From Cymodocea nodosa (taxonomy: Eukaryota > Streptophyta > Magnoliopsida > Alismatales > Cymodoceaceae), in the NCBI GenBank assembly GCA_036874045.1, contig JAZBRI010000011.1, positions 7,631,001 through 7,695,000 of the forward strand: 64,000 nt of DNA, in the 5' to 3' direction. The notes beneath the pieces were generated by a model that worked only from the letters and a program-made list of their open reading frames with translations, searched no databases and was not told the DNA's origin. Of the stretch, positions 47,030 through 58,422 are shown piece after piece. Positions within the stretch are counted from its first letter, which is position 1, and each line of letters opens with the position of its first letter. A program made the translations under genes and the position numbers.

Positions 47030-48690
47030 CTCAGAGAAATTGGCGTTATTCTTCATCACATCCCATTACTCAAGTCATTGGTAATATTAATGAGGGAGTT
47101 AAAACTAGAGCTTCAGTAAATTTAAATAGTATGTGTATGCTTGTTTCTATGGTGGAACCAAAGAATATAGAAGAAGCATTATTTGATGAAAATTGGATAG
47201 TGGCAATGCAAGAAGAACTAAATCAATTCATTAGAAATGATGTTTGGGAATTAGTCTCTCCACTAGAAAATCAGTCCATAATAGGTACAAAGTGGATCTT
47301 TAGAAACAAAACTAATGAAACTAGTCAAGTTATAAGGAACAAAGCTAGATTAGTTGCACAAGGGTATACATAGGAAGAAGGACTAGATTATGATGAAACA
47401 TTTGCTCCTGTGGCTAGGTTAGAAAGTATTAGAATATTATTGGCCTTTGCTTGTTATATGGATTTTAAACTATATCAAATGGATGTCAAGAGTGCATTTC
47501 TAAATGGTTTAATTAATGAAGAAGTCTATGTAAAACAACCACCTGGATTTGAAGATATTAAAAATCTTGACTTTGTGTATAAATTGAAGAAGGCCTTATA
47601 TGGTTTGAAGCAAGCACCTAGATCATGGTATGAAAGATTATCTACTTTTTTAATAGAAAAAGGCTATATCATGGGAAAAGTGGATCATACTCTATTTATC
47701 AAGAGAGATGGTAAAGATCAGATAGTTGTTCAAATATATGTGGATGATATAATCTTTGGAGCAACTTCTGATAAGCTGATAAAAATATTTTCTAAAGAGA
47801 TGACTAATCAGTTTGAAATGAGTATGATAGGAGAACTTTCATATTTTCTAGGACTTCAAATTAAGCAAGTGGATAAAGGTATACTTTTAAATTAGGAAAA
47901 ATATGCATATGAAATGCTTAAGAAATTTAATTTTAATGATACAAGGATTCGAGGAACTCCTATGAGTACTTCTTTAAAGTTAGATATTGATGACATTGGA
48001 AAATCAATAGATCAAAGAAAATACAGAAGTATGATTGGTTCTTTACTTTATTTGACTACTAGTAGACCTGATATTATGTTTGCTGTGTGTGCTTGTACTA
48101 GATTTCAATCTAATCCTAAAGAATGACACTCAATTGCAGTTAAAAGAATATTTAGATATATACAAGGAACTAAAAATTTTGGGCTGTATTATTCTAAGGA
48201 TAGTTCAATAGATCTTATAGGATATACTAATGTTGATTATGCAGGATCTAAATCTGATAGAAAGAGTACTAGTGGCACATGTCAATTATTGGGAAATAAT
48301 TTGGTGTCATGGTTAAGTAAAAAGCAAAACTATATAGCACTTTCTACTACAGAAGCTGAATATGTTGCTGCTGCACTATGTTGCACTCAGATTCTATAGA
48401 TAAGGAAAACTTTAGAAGATTTTGGATTATCTTATGATACAACTGAGATTTATTGTGACAGTAGTTCTGCAATAAATCTTTCCAAAAATCCTGTGTTACG
48501 TTCTAGAGCAAAGCATATAGAGGTTAGACATCATTTTCTAAGAGAATGTAATTAAAGGAAAAATTAAATTAGAATTTGTGTCTAGTAAAAATCAATTAGC
48601 TGATATATTTACAAAACCTCTAGACGAAAATACATTCTACAACATAAGATTAAATTTAGGTATTTGTAGGCTATGTGATGTGTAAAATGC
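47030..48690 (+). pseudogene. Copia A3 pol remnant (RT and RNase H)
   Basis: RT opens with NWRYSSSHPITQVIG and continues with [34 protein letters not shown] and YVDD at 47737-47748. RNase H has [17 protein letters not shown] and STTEAEYVAAALC. Nearly the same as A2. About four breaks. Confidence 0.92.
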
Positions 48691-50147
48691 TTAAACTTCA
48701 CATAAAAAGATAAATATTATTGATGATGTTGTTCACCTCATAGATATTATATACTTATCATAAATATCTAAGTAATTCTAAACTGCTGTTTAAGATATTA
48801 TGTATTTATTGTAAAATCATAGTAGTATCTTATTGATTTTAAGTAGGTTATCAATTTTAATGGTTTTTACGATTTTAAGTGGAAGTGTAAATAAAAAACA
48901 TTAAATACTTTTGAAATTCTGAAATTTTGATTAATTGTTTTCTTTGAATCAAGGAAAGTGCATATGATCATGCATAAATTTGACTTAATTGATTAAACTT
49001 GTAGAATAATTTATATGTAACTCATCTTAAATTGTTAATCAAAAGTATAAGCTTATTGAAACTAATTCATATTTTCAGTAAAATCATAGAAGTAAAAATT
49101 GTATGAGATTTGTGTTTTATTGCATCTGTATTAATGAAATACATATATATTGTGCTTAAAATGGAAAGTGCTTACAAAGTGAAAATCTTTGAGAGTTTAT
49201 TGATTAGTTTGATCACGAGCCTTTTGTACTTGAGTAGATAGGTATGTAAGGATTGTTGTCTTGAAAAAGGATTCTTTAAATCTGGCAACCTAAGGTCCTG
49301 ATCAGATTTGGGATTGTTGACTAAAAGCTCATTACACGGGTACATTAGAAAGCTCTTGTATGATTCAAGCTTTTCAAACTAACTTTTAAAGAAAATTATG
49401 AATATTTACCATTTTGAAAAAAAAAAAAATGTTTCATTAATTACAGATATCTCGAATCGAATATAGTTTCTACCAATAGTACTACTGATTTATTGAATCA
49501 ACATTAGTACCTTTGAAAACGTTTACTTGAAATACATTCTTTTATTCTCCTTGAATTAATCATATTGAGTTCAAAGTTGTGTTTTGATTCATATACAGTA
49601 GGACTTGATTCTGGAAATCATTTTTGATGAAGTTAGAATAATGGAAGTTTTTGAAAAGAAAATTTAAAAGTATAGTTATACTTAACATCTATTGTTATAC
49701 AAGTATATTTTGTATTTTGTTGAATATATATATGAAGTATATTTGTAGGGGGATGATTAACAATGTCCAAAATAGATTAATATAATTCAGAATACAAATC
49801 TTGGTTAATTTGAATTAATATCCTCTTAAAATCTTGATGAAATATTCTCAAAAGACAAACAAACTATTTTAGATTCAAAGGACAGAAATGTTAGAATAGT
49901 TTACAATGTTCTCAAGAAAATGTTAAGGTATAGCTATTGTGATGTGTTCGGAACGTTTCAGTTGGAAGCATCCGAGAATTGTTTTAAGTGTACTAACTGA
50001 ACGTTATGTTATATAAGGTAATGTGTAAAACTGCCTCTAGACAGCATTTTACTTGTTAGGTTAGTTAACTCAACGAGTTATACTTGAATATTTTGGGTAC
50101 CTTGATTGAATATACTTTATTCAATATTCATTTAATATAAAAAAGGT
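48691..50147 (+). other. Copia A3 non-coding tract with module shared with Athila
   Basis: No gene. About 48960-49750 is the shared module (TTTGATCACGAGCCTTTTG, GGGATTGTTGACTAAAAGC). It ends in GTAGGGGGATG near 49745, then GTTAACTCAACGAGTTA near 50063. It runs into ORF2 past its start. Confidence 0.75.
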
Positions 50148-52090
50148 GTAGGTTCATCAAATAGAATTCCTCAAACTCCTATAAGTGGCACACGCTTACA
50201 AGCATTTGAGGAAGAACATGAATCTGCTATACCTACCCCTTTATATTCAAAACAAGTAGAATCAAATATTGCTGTAGATAAAAGAAAAGTTGACAGTCTT
50301 CGAAAGGCTATAGCAATAGAAAGTGCTTTTGAAGAATTGAAATAGAAAGCTTTTATGGAGCAATTTGAAAAGAAAATAGTAATACTTGAAGAGGAGAAAC
50401 ATAAATTTTATAGAAGAAGGAAAGTCAGAAAAATTCTGTCTAAGGAAACAAAGTCTGCTGAAAAAGGAAAATTAGGTGAGCATTTATTTCCAAAGGACAA
50501 TGTATGTCTAGACATTGTACCTTATAGTGCATTTGATAAACTCATCAGTTTTGAGCATACTGAAACTGATGAAGATAATGAGACTTTATTTTCCTTTGCT
50601 AGAAAACTTGAGAAGAAATACAAGTTAAATATGAGCTCAAGTTTTTCTATTAATAGAAGTCCTAATGATGCAGAAATTGACAAATTAGAGCATCAGGCAC
50701 CTGACATTGAACAAGTTATTGCTGATATAATTGATAATGTTGAGGCAGTAACTAGTTCACAGGCTGAATTGTCTAGAGTAGCAGATATTGAAAAAGTTAA
50801 GACTCTAGAAGAGCTAAACATCAACCAGCCTTCTTCAAAATCTATAGAAGTAGAGTTTTGAGAATTCACAGCATATATCAATGGAGATATCTGTTGAACA
50901 AAATGAACAATCACAGACAGATACACCAACTGTAGAATTTGTGGAAAAATTGAACTATGATCATTTTATAGAGATTGAACAGATGAATGTTGAGCATATT
51001 GAAAATGTTCCTTACACTGTTGAAGCTGAAGAATCAAGCTTATATACGCATCTTCAAGAAAATATTTTCACAAAGGAACAACATGACATTCATTTTGAAG
51101 AAGAGGTTCCTGAAGATGAATTAAACTCTGAATCAAGGCTTCAGGTATCACCTTCTCTGTGTACAATATTAAAAATTCAAGGTAATTCAATTCATTTTAG
51201 ATTTGAAGAAGCATTGCAGAAATACAATAATCTGATTACATGTCAAATTCTACATGCTCGACTAATAAAATTCAGAAATTTGATGGAAATAAGAGATCTA
51301 TTTGAGTATCAAGGACTCATTCAATTCTTGCCAATTGGAACGAAATGGAAGCAATACACAGCTTATTACAGCTTTTTATAGTAATCTGGTCAAGAATGAA
51401 AATTTTCTGAAAACTCAAATAAATCAATAGGAGTTTATATTGTCTCCTAAGTTAATTTTTGAAATTTTGGGATTAAAGAATGAAGGTGTTGTTATAAACA
51501 GATTTGACATGATTAGACAGCTAGAATGGGACATTCAGTCTTTATCAAAAATTCTAGATGTATATTCTAAAATGAGATTAATGGAAAATCTGAATATAGA
51601 GGTAAGGTTTATTGCAAATATATTGCATGCCAATTTATTTCTAAGAGTTGGACACAATATGGAAGTCAGCAGAAGCTGTTTATATGCAACTTATGGCCTG
51701 CTGAATAGAATTCAAATCAATTGGTTTGATGTTTTTACTTCTCAACTACAACATATGAATTCAAAGTTATTTTATGGTCATGCTGTATGTAGAATCCTTG
51801 CAAGTCAATTGAATTTATCCGACTGGCCCTCTGAAACTAAAGGCATGAGAGCATTTAGTGTAAAAGATTTGCAACGATTCCAGGCCATGCATAAACCTCA
51901 ACAACAACAACCAACAGATTATACAAACCATATACAACAACAACAACCAAGTTATTCAGTTGAAGCTGAACAGCCACCCCAGCTACCTCCTAACTTAGAT
52001 GTAGTGCTTAACGACATCAGAAATGATATTAGGCATCTAGGAGATAAAATATGTAATGCTATAAGTGATATACTTAGGAGGAATAGATAA
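50148..52090 (+). pseudogene. Copia A3 ORF2, most complete copy of the accessory ORF
   Basis: The basic N-terminal stretch is absent. The acidic middle has KDNVCLDIVPYSAFDKL and long Glu-rich helical stretches. The C-terminal domain runs FRFEEALQKYNNL, SPKLIFEILGLKNEG, RFIANILHANLFLRVGHNM, IQINWFDVFTSQL, KLFYGH, FSVKDLQRFQ. A Gln-rich linker from CAA repeats (about 51895-51960) and a short helical end (NDIRHLGDKICNAISDIL) follow. The domain is shared with ORF-X of the Gypsy element G. Function unknown. A few breaks only. Confidence 0.78.
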
Positions 52091-52126
52091 TTGTCTATTG
52101 GCTTGTATATGAATACCAAATGTAAT

Positions 52127-54313
52127 TGTAAAGTATCAATTTGTGTATTTTATATATGTTAATTCATGCATGTTAAGGATTATAAAGTGCAAATATATAT
52201 GTTCTAATGTGGAATTACATGCAAATCATATTTTTAGACATATGCATGAATTAGGGATTAAATAGTCAATAATGCACAAATTTATCCTTTATTAAATTAA
52301 CACCTAGTCAATTAGCCCATGTGTAAGTTTAAGTAATTTTTATATTGATTTCATGTATGTCTTAAAAGAATTATCATTAAGATATGAAATCAAATAATCC
52401 TCAATTGAGCAAGCAATATATTATGTACATTTCATTTTTGCTTTATAATTGAGTAGAAATTTATGTGTAATGTGCATATGCATTTAATGTTATGTTTGAG
52501 TTGTTGATAATAGGTGAGGACGTGGACCCTTGGATTAAATCATGGGAAATCAACAACCCATGGTTGTCCATCACACACTTCCAATTCTTAAAGATATCAA
52601 TCAATCAACCATCAAGACTTGCTTAATTTAGGAGGTCACAAATTGGAAGTTGTTTGAATTCTTTCCATAGATGAATGACAAGGGAAGAGAAAAGTGCATG
52701 GCTGACCAAGGAAACATCTCATCTCCTCTTTCTCCTCCACGCAAAGGACCAAGAAAAGAACTCCAAAGAAAATTTCATCCTCCCTTCTTCCAGCCAAGGT
52801 TGTGGACGAGCTCTCCTCCAAGATTGGTGAGCTAGGCGTCTTTCCCCTCATACTAGAAGACCTCCTTCTCTCCACTCCAAGTCGACATACGAAAGGACCT
52901 CCACAGGTGAAATTGGTGGTATTGGAGGCATGTGTGCAGCATTGGAAGAGCTTGGGACATGATCTTCAAGATGAGGTAATAGGAAGCATCAACATTGAGA
53001 GGAAAGCCAACAACTTCATATATCTTGGAAGTGGTTGAAGACGTGCAACCACCACTTCAAAGCAACCCTAGAGACCTCTTTTGGACGTGCTACAGGTGGT
53101 GACAGCCCTATGGTGTGTTGGTGTGATGTGATTCAAGGTTGAAAGGGAGCTCGTGCTTGAAGAAAGGTGGAGAACTCAAAGGTATATTGGAGAAGAGAGA
53201 TCCTCATACTTGAATATCGAATTTTCATATCATATGTGTATGAGTATTTAAGTTTTTAATTCATTTGTTATGTGCACATGTAGTGTGTTATTTAAATGAT
53301 GATTTTGATTAAGAATATTAATTTTTTTACAATATATTTTGTGGAATATAGTTGCTTCATGTGAATATGTGAATGTTGTGTATAAAACTAACTCTTAACC
53401 CTTGTGAATGCGTGTATATCCTATTTGCTGTAAATTCCTATATGAGTCTCATTTTGTTATATGTTGTACGACTTGATTTCTCAGAGTTATATGTTGTGTT
53501 ATAGCTTTTTTTGTAAGTACTTCAAGTGTACAATATTTATGTAGAGTTTTTGAAATTTTTTAGAATGCATTTCTTCGGTTTTTTGATTATTCTTTCGAAG
53601 GTAGCATCTACTCTGTTTTACTAGTCGAGTGACAGAAATTATGCTCGACGCCTTCGTGTTTCCTTGCTTTTGTACGTTACGAAATGTTTTCCTGTAAATT
53701 TTCTGGATTAGAGAAACGAGTTATCTTTCAAGGCGCGGTAATTTCGTGGTGTTTCATGAAGATTTGATTGAGTTATGATTTTTACACCAACGATGCGTTT
53801 TTGAAAGGTTTTCAGAATCTTTTGGCGCACTGTTTTTATATCCGACTTTGGCAGTAACCTAAAGTGAATTAGTCCTGGAAATTACTGCCATTTAAAGATA
53901 ACTCGATGACCTTTCTAACCAATATTTTCTCTGGATTTTTCAATGTCCAGATTTGAAGGAAGAAGAGTTAGAATTCGGACTAATTTCTGTGATTCCAGAA
54001 ATGTGAACTTAAGATTTTCTTGAGTTTTCTAGTTATTAGCTCTAGGAATTAACAAGTTTTATGCTACTTTTGAAATCTTTATTGTATTTTTGTAAATTGT
54101 AACTTGATTACACATAATTAGAGTTTTAATTGTGGATTTAATAGAGTGGATGTTTTATCAAACAATCATTTTAATAAAATTATTTAAGACAAACTCCTTG
54201 TGGATTCGACCTATACTTGCACATGCTTATTACAATGGGTACCGTGCGTTTGCGGTTATAAATGTAAAATTTGCACTTTTGCCATTAATTTAACAACACA
54301 TAAAAGCATTACA
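52127..54313 (+). repeat. Solo LTR of a third, Gypsy-type family inside Copia A3
   Basis: A 2187-bp insertion with TGTAAAG ... ATTACA ends, absent from the same place in A2 (42490). The flanks GTAAT (52122-52126) and GAAAT (54314-54318) look like a 5-bp duplication with one difference. The end has GTGGATTCGACCTATACTTGC and GTACCGTGCG, the U5 pattern of Athila/Tat-type LTRs. It lacks the hairpin words common elsewhere in this window. No internal region remains, so it is the product of LTR-LTR recombination. Short open frames near 52640-53040 are LTR DNA. Confidence 0.78.
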
Positions 54314-54318
54314 GAAAT

Positions 54319-54822
54319 GTTTGTATTTCTTGTTTGATTCATTGAACAATACATTTTTTTCTGTAAATGTTTACAATTCTTATTATTGTTTACAGAAAGA
54401 GTTGTTGTACATCTATCTCTTACTATATATATTCTCTGTAATTATCTTTTTGATTAATGACAAAAAGGGGGAGAAATGTTATAAAAAGATGATTATGATT
54501 TTAATTGAATATAGTATAAATGGAGATGATATTTATGGTTATTGTAATCTGATAGATGATAATGTAATCTGAAAGAAAATTATATGGTTATTAAATTATA
54601 TAATGAAAGGTAGAGAAATGATACTTATATAATTATTGACATCTGAAAGTTTTATTTCTGAGAGGTAAAATTTACACAAACAATAGAAATAAGCTTAAGT
54701 GAACTTAAGTCAACAAACGTGTTTGTTGAATTAAAAGTTAACCCAACGAAGGTGCTTTGTTGAGTTAAATATATATCATAATTGATTTAATATGGTTTTG
54801 TCATCATCAAACAGGGGGAGAT
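54319..54822 (+). other. Copia A3 3' untranslated region and polypurine tract
   Basis: Continues the Copia after the solo LTR and matches 42495-42971. It has the CCCAACGAAGG/CTTTGTTGAGTTA pair near 54741-54765 and the tract ACAGGGGGAGA at 54811-54821. Confidence 0.8.
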
Positions 54823-56486
54823 TGCTGAGTATTTTGTTTTGATGATGTGTGCTGAATGAAAATAATCATATTTGCTCAATTACTATTGCTTGTGAAAGGA
54901 AATTAAAATCATCAATTAATACAGAAAAAGCATACTGATATAAATACTTGTCTGTATTAGATCTAAAATTATACTAAGTTAATAACTAGTCATTTTGTTG
55001 CATTAATTTCTCATTTAACTAAACGTTAAGTTAACGTGTGTTTTTATTAAAAAGAATGATATGTTTTAAAATTATATTTTCTATATCATGTACAATGCAC
55101 GTTTAGACAACTCGTTAAGTTAGAGTGTCATTTGTATAGAGGTCACGTGAGAACTCATTAAGTTAGAGGCTTAAAGGTTAAAATAGGTCACGTGAGAACT
55201 TGTTAAGTTAGTGAGTAAAAGAAGAGACGAACTCGTTAAGTTAGTGTTATACACGTGGTGAAATTATAAGTTACGAATGTTTGTATCACGTGAGGTGCAC
55301 ATGTTTAACTCGTTAAGTTAACATAACTAAACACGTTGAGTTGCTACATTGAACACTAAGGCAACACGTTAGGTTAGCGTTATAAACTTAAGTTGTTATT
55401 TTTGCACGTGGTAAAATTCTTATTATAGAAACATTTGTATATTACTAGTTCATTAAGTTATCGTAACACAACGGAGATAGTTCGTTGAGTTATCCATAAC
55501 ACAACGGAGTTAGTTCGTTGAGTTAGCTACAGTACTTGCCACGTGAATTGGCACATGAGAAACTCGTTAAGTTGAAAATGTTAAGTTATATATATACTTG
55601 TGTTACTCGTTTAGTTAACATTAAAGTAACGACTACTTATTACACTAATGAAAAATTTTAGACGAGAAAGTTTATTTTGCAGGAAAATTTTCAGAGATCC
55701 AGGTCTGATGATTAAACAAAATTCGAAATGTAACGTGGGTCAGAACATGTGTATTTCGATGAAGGAAAAAGAAAAGACGTGAAGAAGTGGAAAACTGGTA
55801 GTGATTAAACATGGAAGATATGCATGAAATGAAGATATAGTATAAAAGGCATAGAATTCTCATTGATTAAACTATCCCTGCACATCAAATGAAAAATCTT
55901 TTTTAGGGATCAAACTATCCCTACACACCAAAAGAAAAATCTTTTCAAGGATCAAAAACACCTCTTCGGGGAAAAGCTCTTAGGTGGAAGAAAATTCAGT
56001 GAAGCATAAATAGGTAAGATATATGTCATTGAAGATTTGAAGTATCAGGTGGAAAAAAATTCAGTGAAGCAAAAAAGGTCAGATTTATGTCACTGAAGAT
56101 TTAAAATATCGAAAGAAAGCAAATTTGGTGAAGCATAAAAAGACAAGATATTCGTCATTGAAGAATTGCTGAAGAAGAAAGAGAAGAAGAAGAAGAAGAA
56201 GAAGAAGAAGAAAGATCTCGAACAGGGAGAAATGTTTTAAATTTCGCAAATTAGTTTTCTCTGTTTGTAGTTATGAAATTGTATAGATGAAACATGGTAT
56301 CGATATATAATTGCATCTACAATTTCTGAGGAGAATTGAATTGTATATTGTAATTGAAACCTTGAATAAAAATGATTTTATAGAAACAATGTCTCGACTT
56401 GTTTTTGAGTTTTAAAGTTTCAATTATATTCGAAAATATTGAAAAACACAATTCACCCCCCTCTTGTGTAGCCATACGATCCTACA
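54823..56486 (+). repeat. Copia A3 right LTR, complete
   Basis: 1664 bp, starting TGCTGAGTATTTTG (TGTTGAG in sisters) and ending CGATCCTACA. TATA box at 55841-55848, AATAAA at 56365-56370, GAA microsatellite at about 56180-56212. 54970-55410 resembles the G LTR at 60650-61090. Confidence 0.93.
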
Positions 56487-57063
56487 TTTGCAAAAAGAAC
56501 TGCATAGTAGGAAAACTCGACTGAAGCTATTATAGATAAAAGAATATTGCCAATGGGAATGCATGAAATAGATTCAAGCACTATGCTTGAAGTTAAATTA
56601 ACTGAGTTAACAAACAAAATAGAAGAGTTATCATTAAATCAAAAGCTAACAGAAAAGAATGCAAACGTTAATGACTTAGATATTATTTATGCTAGAAACT
56701 AGAAAGATATCTTTGAAAATTCTCATAACTCTAATTAGAGAAATCACCCGAATCTATCTTGGAGGAACGACAATTTTAAGGGAGGAGGAAATATAAATGA
56801 CAAAAATATAAGTTATGAAGCATTAATTGAACAAAGATCTAGAATAGAGAAGTTAGAAAAGATAATTCAACAATTAAATAATCGTCTAGATCTTGTATTT
56901 GGAAATGTTGCCATTCAAAATCAAAATATGAATAGAAATATACCCCTTAGAAGGAATCAATAGAAGTTAGACCTACAAGAGGATTGCCAATGCAAGCAGT
57001 ACCTAACCCTATCAACAGAACTGTTAACGAAATTGATACCTCCTATGGGAGGGAAGCTGAATG
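56487..57063 (+). pseudogene. G capsid (gag) downstream of pol, second part
   Basis: Resumes right after Copia A3 with FAKRTA-like sequence, matching C1 15698-16273: a coiled-coil stretch (KIEELSLNQKLTEKN), NHPNLSWRN and the Asn-rich tail ending in the NEIDTSYGREAE region. No CCHC knuckle is present. Confidence 0.8.
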
Positions 57064-57282
57064 AAGTAGTATAACGAAAGCAACTATGTATAATATAGTA
57101 AGTATAAAAAAATAAAATAAAAAAATATAAGTTTAATTATAGTTAGTAATATCGTAGAGTTATTACTTAACTCAACGAACTTGGTCCGTTGAGTTATGAC
57201 CTAACTCCACGAGGATAAGTAAGTAGCTATGTTAATTTTGTCTCTGTTAAATTTTTGTTTATGTTATACAGAATTACAATAG
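57064..57282 (+). other. G spacer between capsid and F-box ORFs, possible intron with hairpins
   Basis: GTAAGT at 57098-57103 and TTATACAG ending at 57271 would bound an intron of about 174 bp, with a T-rich tract before the AG and the F-box ATG 11 bp after it. Inside lie the AACTCAACGAAC/GTCCGTTGAGTTA words (57155-57215). Confidence 0.45.
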
Positions 57283-58422
57283 ATGGAATTGATGAAATTA
57301 CCACTGGATGCACTGAGGGAAGTACTGAGTAACCTGTCAGCTAAAGATCTATGTAGATTGTGTTGTTTATCAAAGGAAATTAAAGATTGTGTTAGAGAAA
57401 AATATTTTCATGGACTACAAGCTACAAAAATGACTAAGATTAGGGATGGATTTTTATGGAAGTCATTTAATCGTAGTTTAATCAGCTATGAATATCTGAA
57501 TATGGAAGAAACTACTGGAATTCCACCCAATACATTAGAAGGAATAGATCATATTATGGGGATAGACGAAGGATTAATTATTTATAGAACCAAACCAAGG
57601 TATGCAATTCTATTACCTGATATTTTGATTAGAAATCCTATCATAAGGGAAGAATGGAATATAGGAAGACCTAATAGATTTGAAGTACCAACTAAAAATT
57701 GTGGGTCAGCCTTAACATTTTCTAATAAAAATTTGACCATTCCTGAAAAATTGTATTACTGCAAACTAACTGGAAATTGGGATGAAAATTTATGTTTAAG
57801 TGTGTATGATTTTCTGAATAGATCTTGGACTGAAAATACTATGATATATCTAGGACAAAAAGCATTAATTAACAACATACATGTCATACTTGATGGATAT
57901 ATATATCTAGTCACAGATATATCAATTGCATTTAGATCTAATTTATACATGGTAAGCATAGACAGTTATGATGATGACTTTATAGAAATATTGCCTATAC
58001 CTAGTGATATAGCTAAACCACTGTTTGTAGAATATGATAAAATTCAATTAGGAATGTGGTATAATGAATATGATGATCCTACTTTATGTCTGATAAGATG
58101 GTGGGATGAATGGAGGAAATTTCAAATATGGATTATGAAAGACCTAAATGAATGGAAGTGGGAAGGGGAATATATTGAAATAGATGTAGAAATAGAAACA
58201 ACTACATTATCTTGGAATAGAAAAGGATCCCTTTCTGCATTTCATTTCATTAATGGTAATACACTCATATTTAGTATTGATAACATACTGTAAATTTACA
58301 AGTTAAAAAGGAAAATGGACTGCATTGAAATAGAATTAATAGCAAGAAGAATTATGCCTAAAAAGTTTGCTTGGACTAACATGTTTATTCCATTTGTTAC
58401 TACTTTTCAATCATGTTCTTAA
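57283..58422 (+). pseudogene. F-box / F-box-associated-like ORF carried by G
   Basis: Encodes a protein of about 380 residues, open over most of its length with about one break. F-box at residues 5-45: LPLDALREVLSNLSAKDL then RLCCLSKEIK. The middle has GIDEGLIIYRTKPRY and CGSALTF. The C-terminal half has LDGYIYLVTDISIAF, LGMWYNEYDDPTLCLIRWW, and FQIWIMKDLNEWKWE at about residues 279-293, which recalls F-box-associated domains. By family it would link SKP1-CUL1 ligases to a substrate. The position matches C1: after capsid, before the non-coding module and LTR. About 80-85% alike to C1 in protein, with many conservative changes. A captured host gene is the likeliest origin. Confidence 0.83.

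Larger units (their letters stand above)
46963..56486 (+). mobile_element. Copia A3, SIRE-like, inserted in capsid of G, broken
   Basis: The left LTR, gag, protease and integrase are missing; a 65-bp scrap that could be late gag (KFGLGFDYPEYLE) joins RT. Then come RNase H, the non-coding module, most of ORF2, a solo LTR of another family (52127-54313), the 3' untranslated region, polypurine tract and a full right LTR. Capsid DNA of G resumes immediately after it. About four breaks in the remaining pol. Confidence 0.9.

Noticed and set aside
52640-53040. Open frames on both strands as a small host gene
   Set aside because: They lie inside the solo LTR, have no recognisable domain and no partner elsewhere in the window.
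57283-58422. The F-box ORF as an ordinary host gene in a gene island
   Set aside because: A diverged copy lies in the same slot of C1, between capsid and the non-coding module, and C1 has its own target duplication. The ORF moves with the element.
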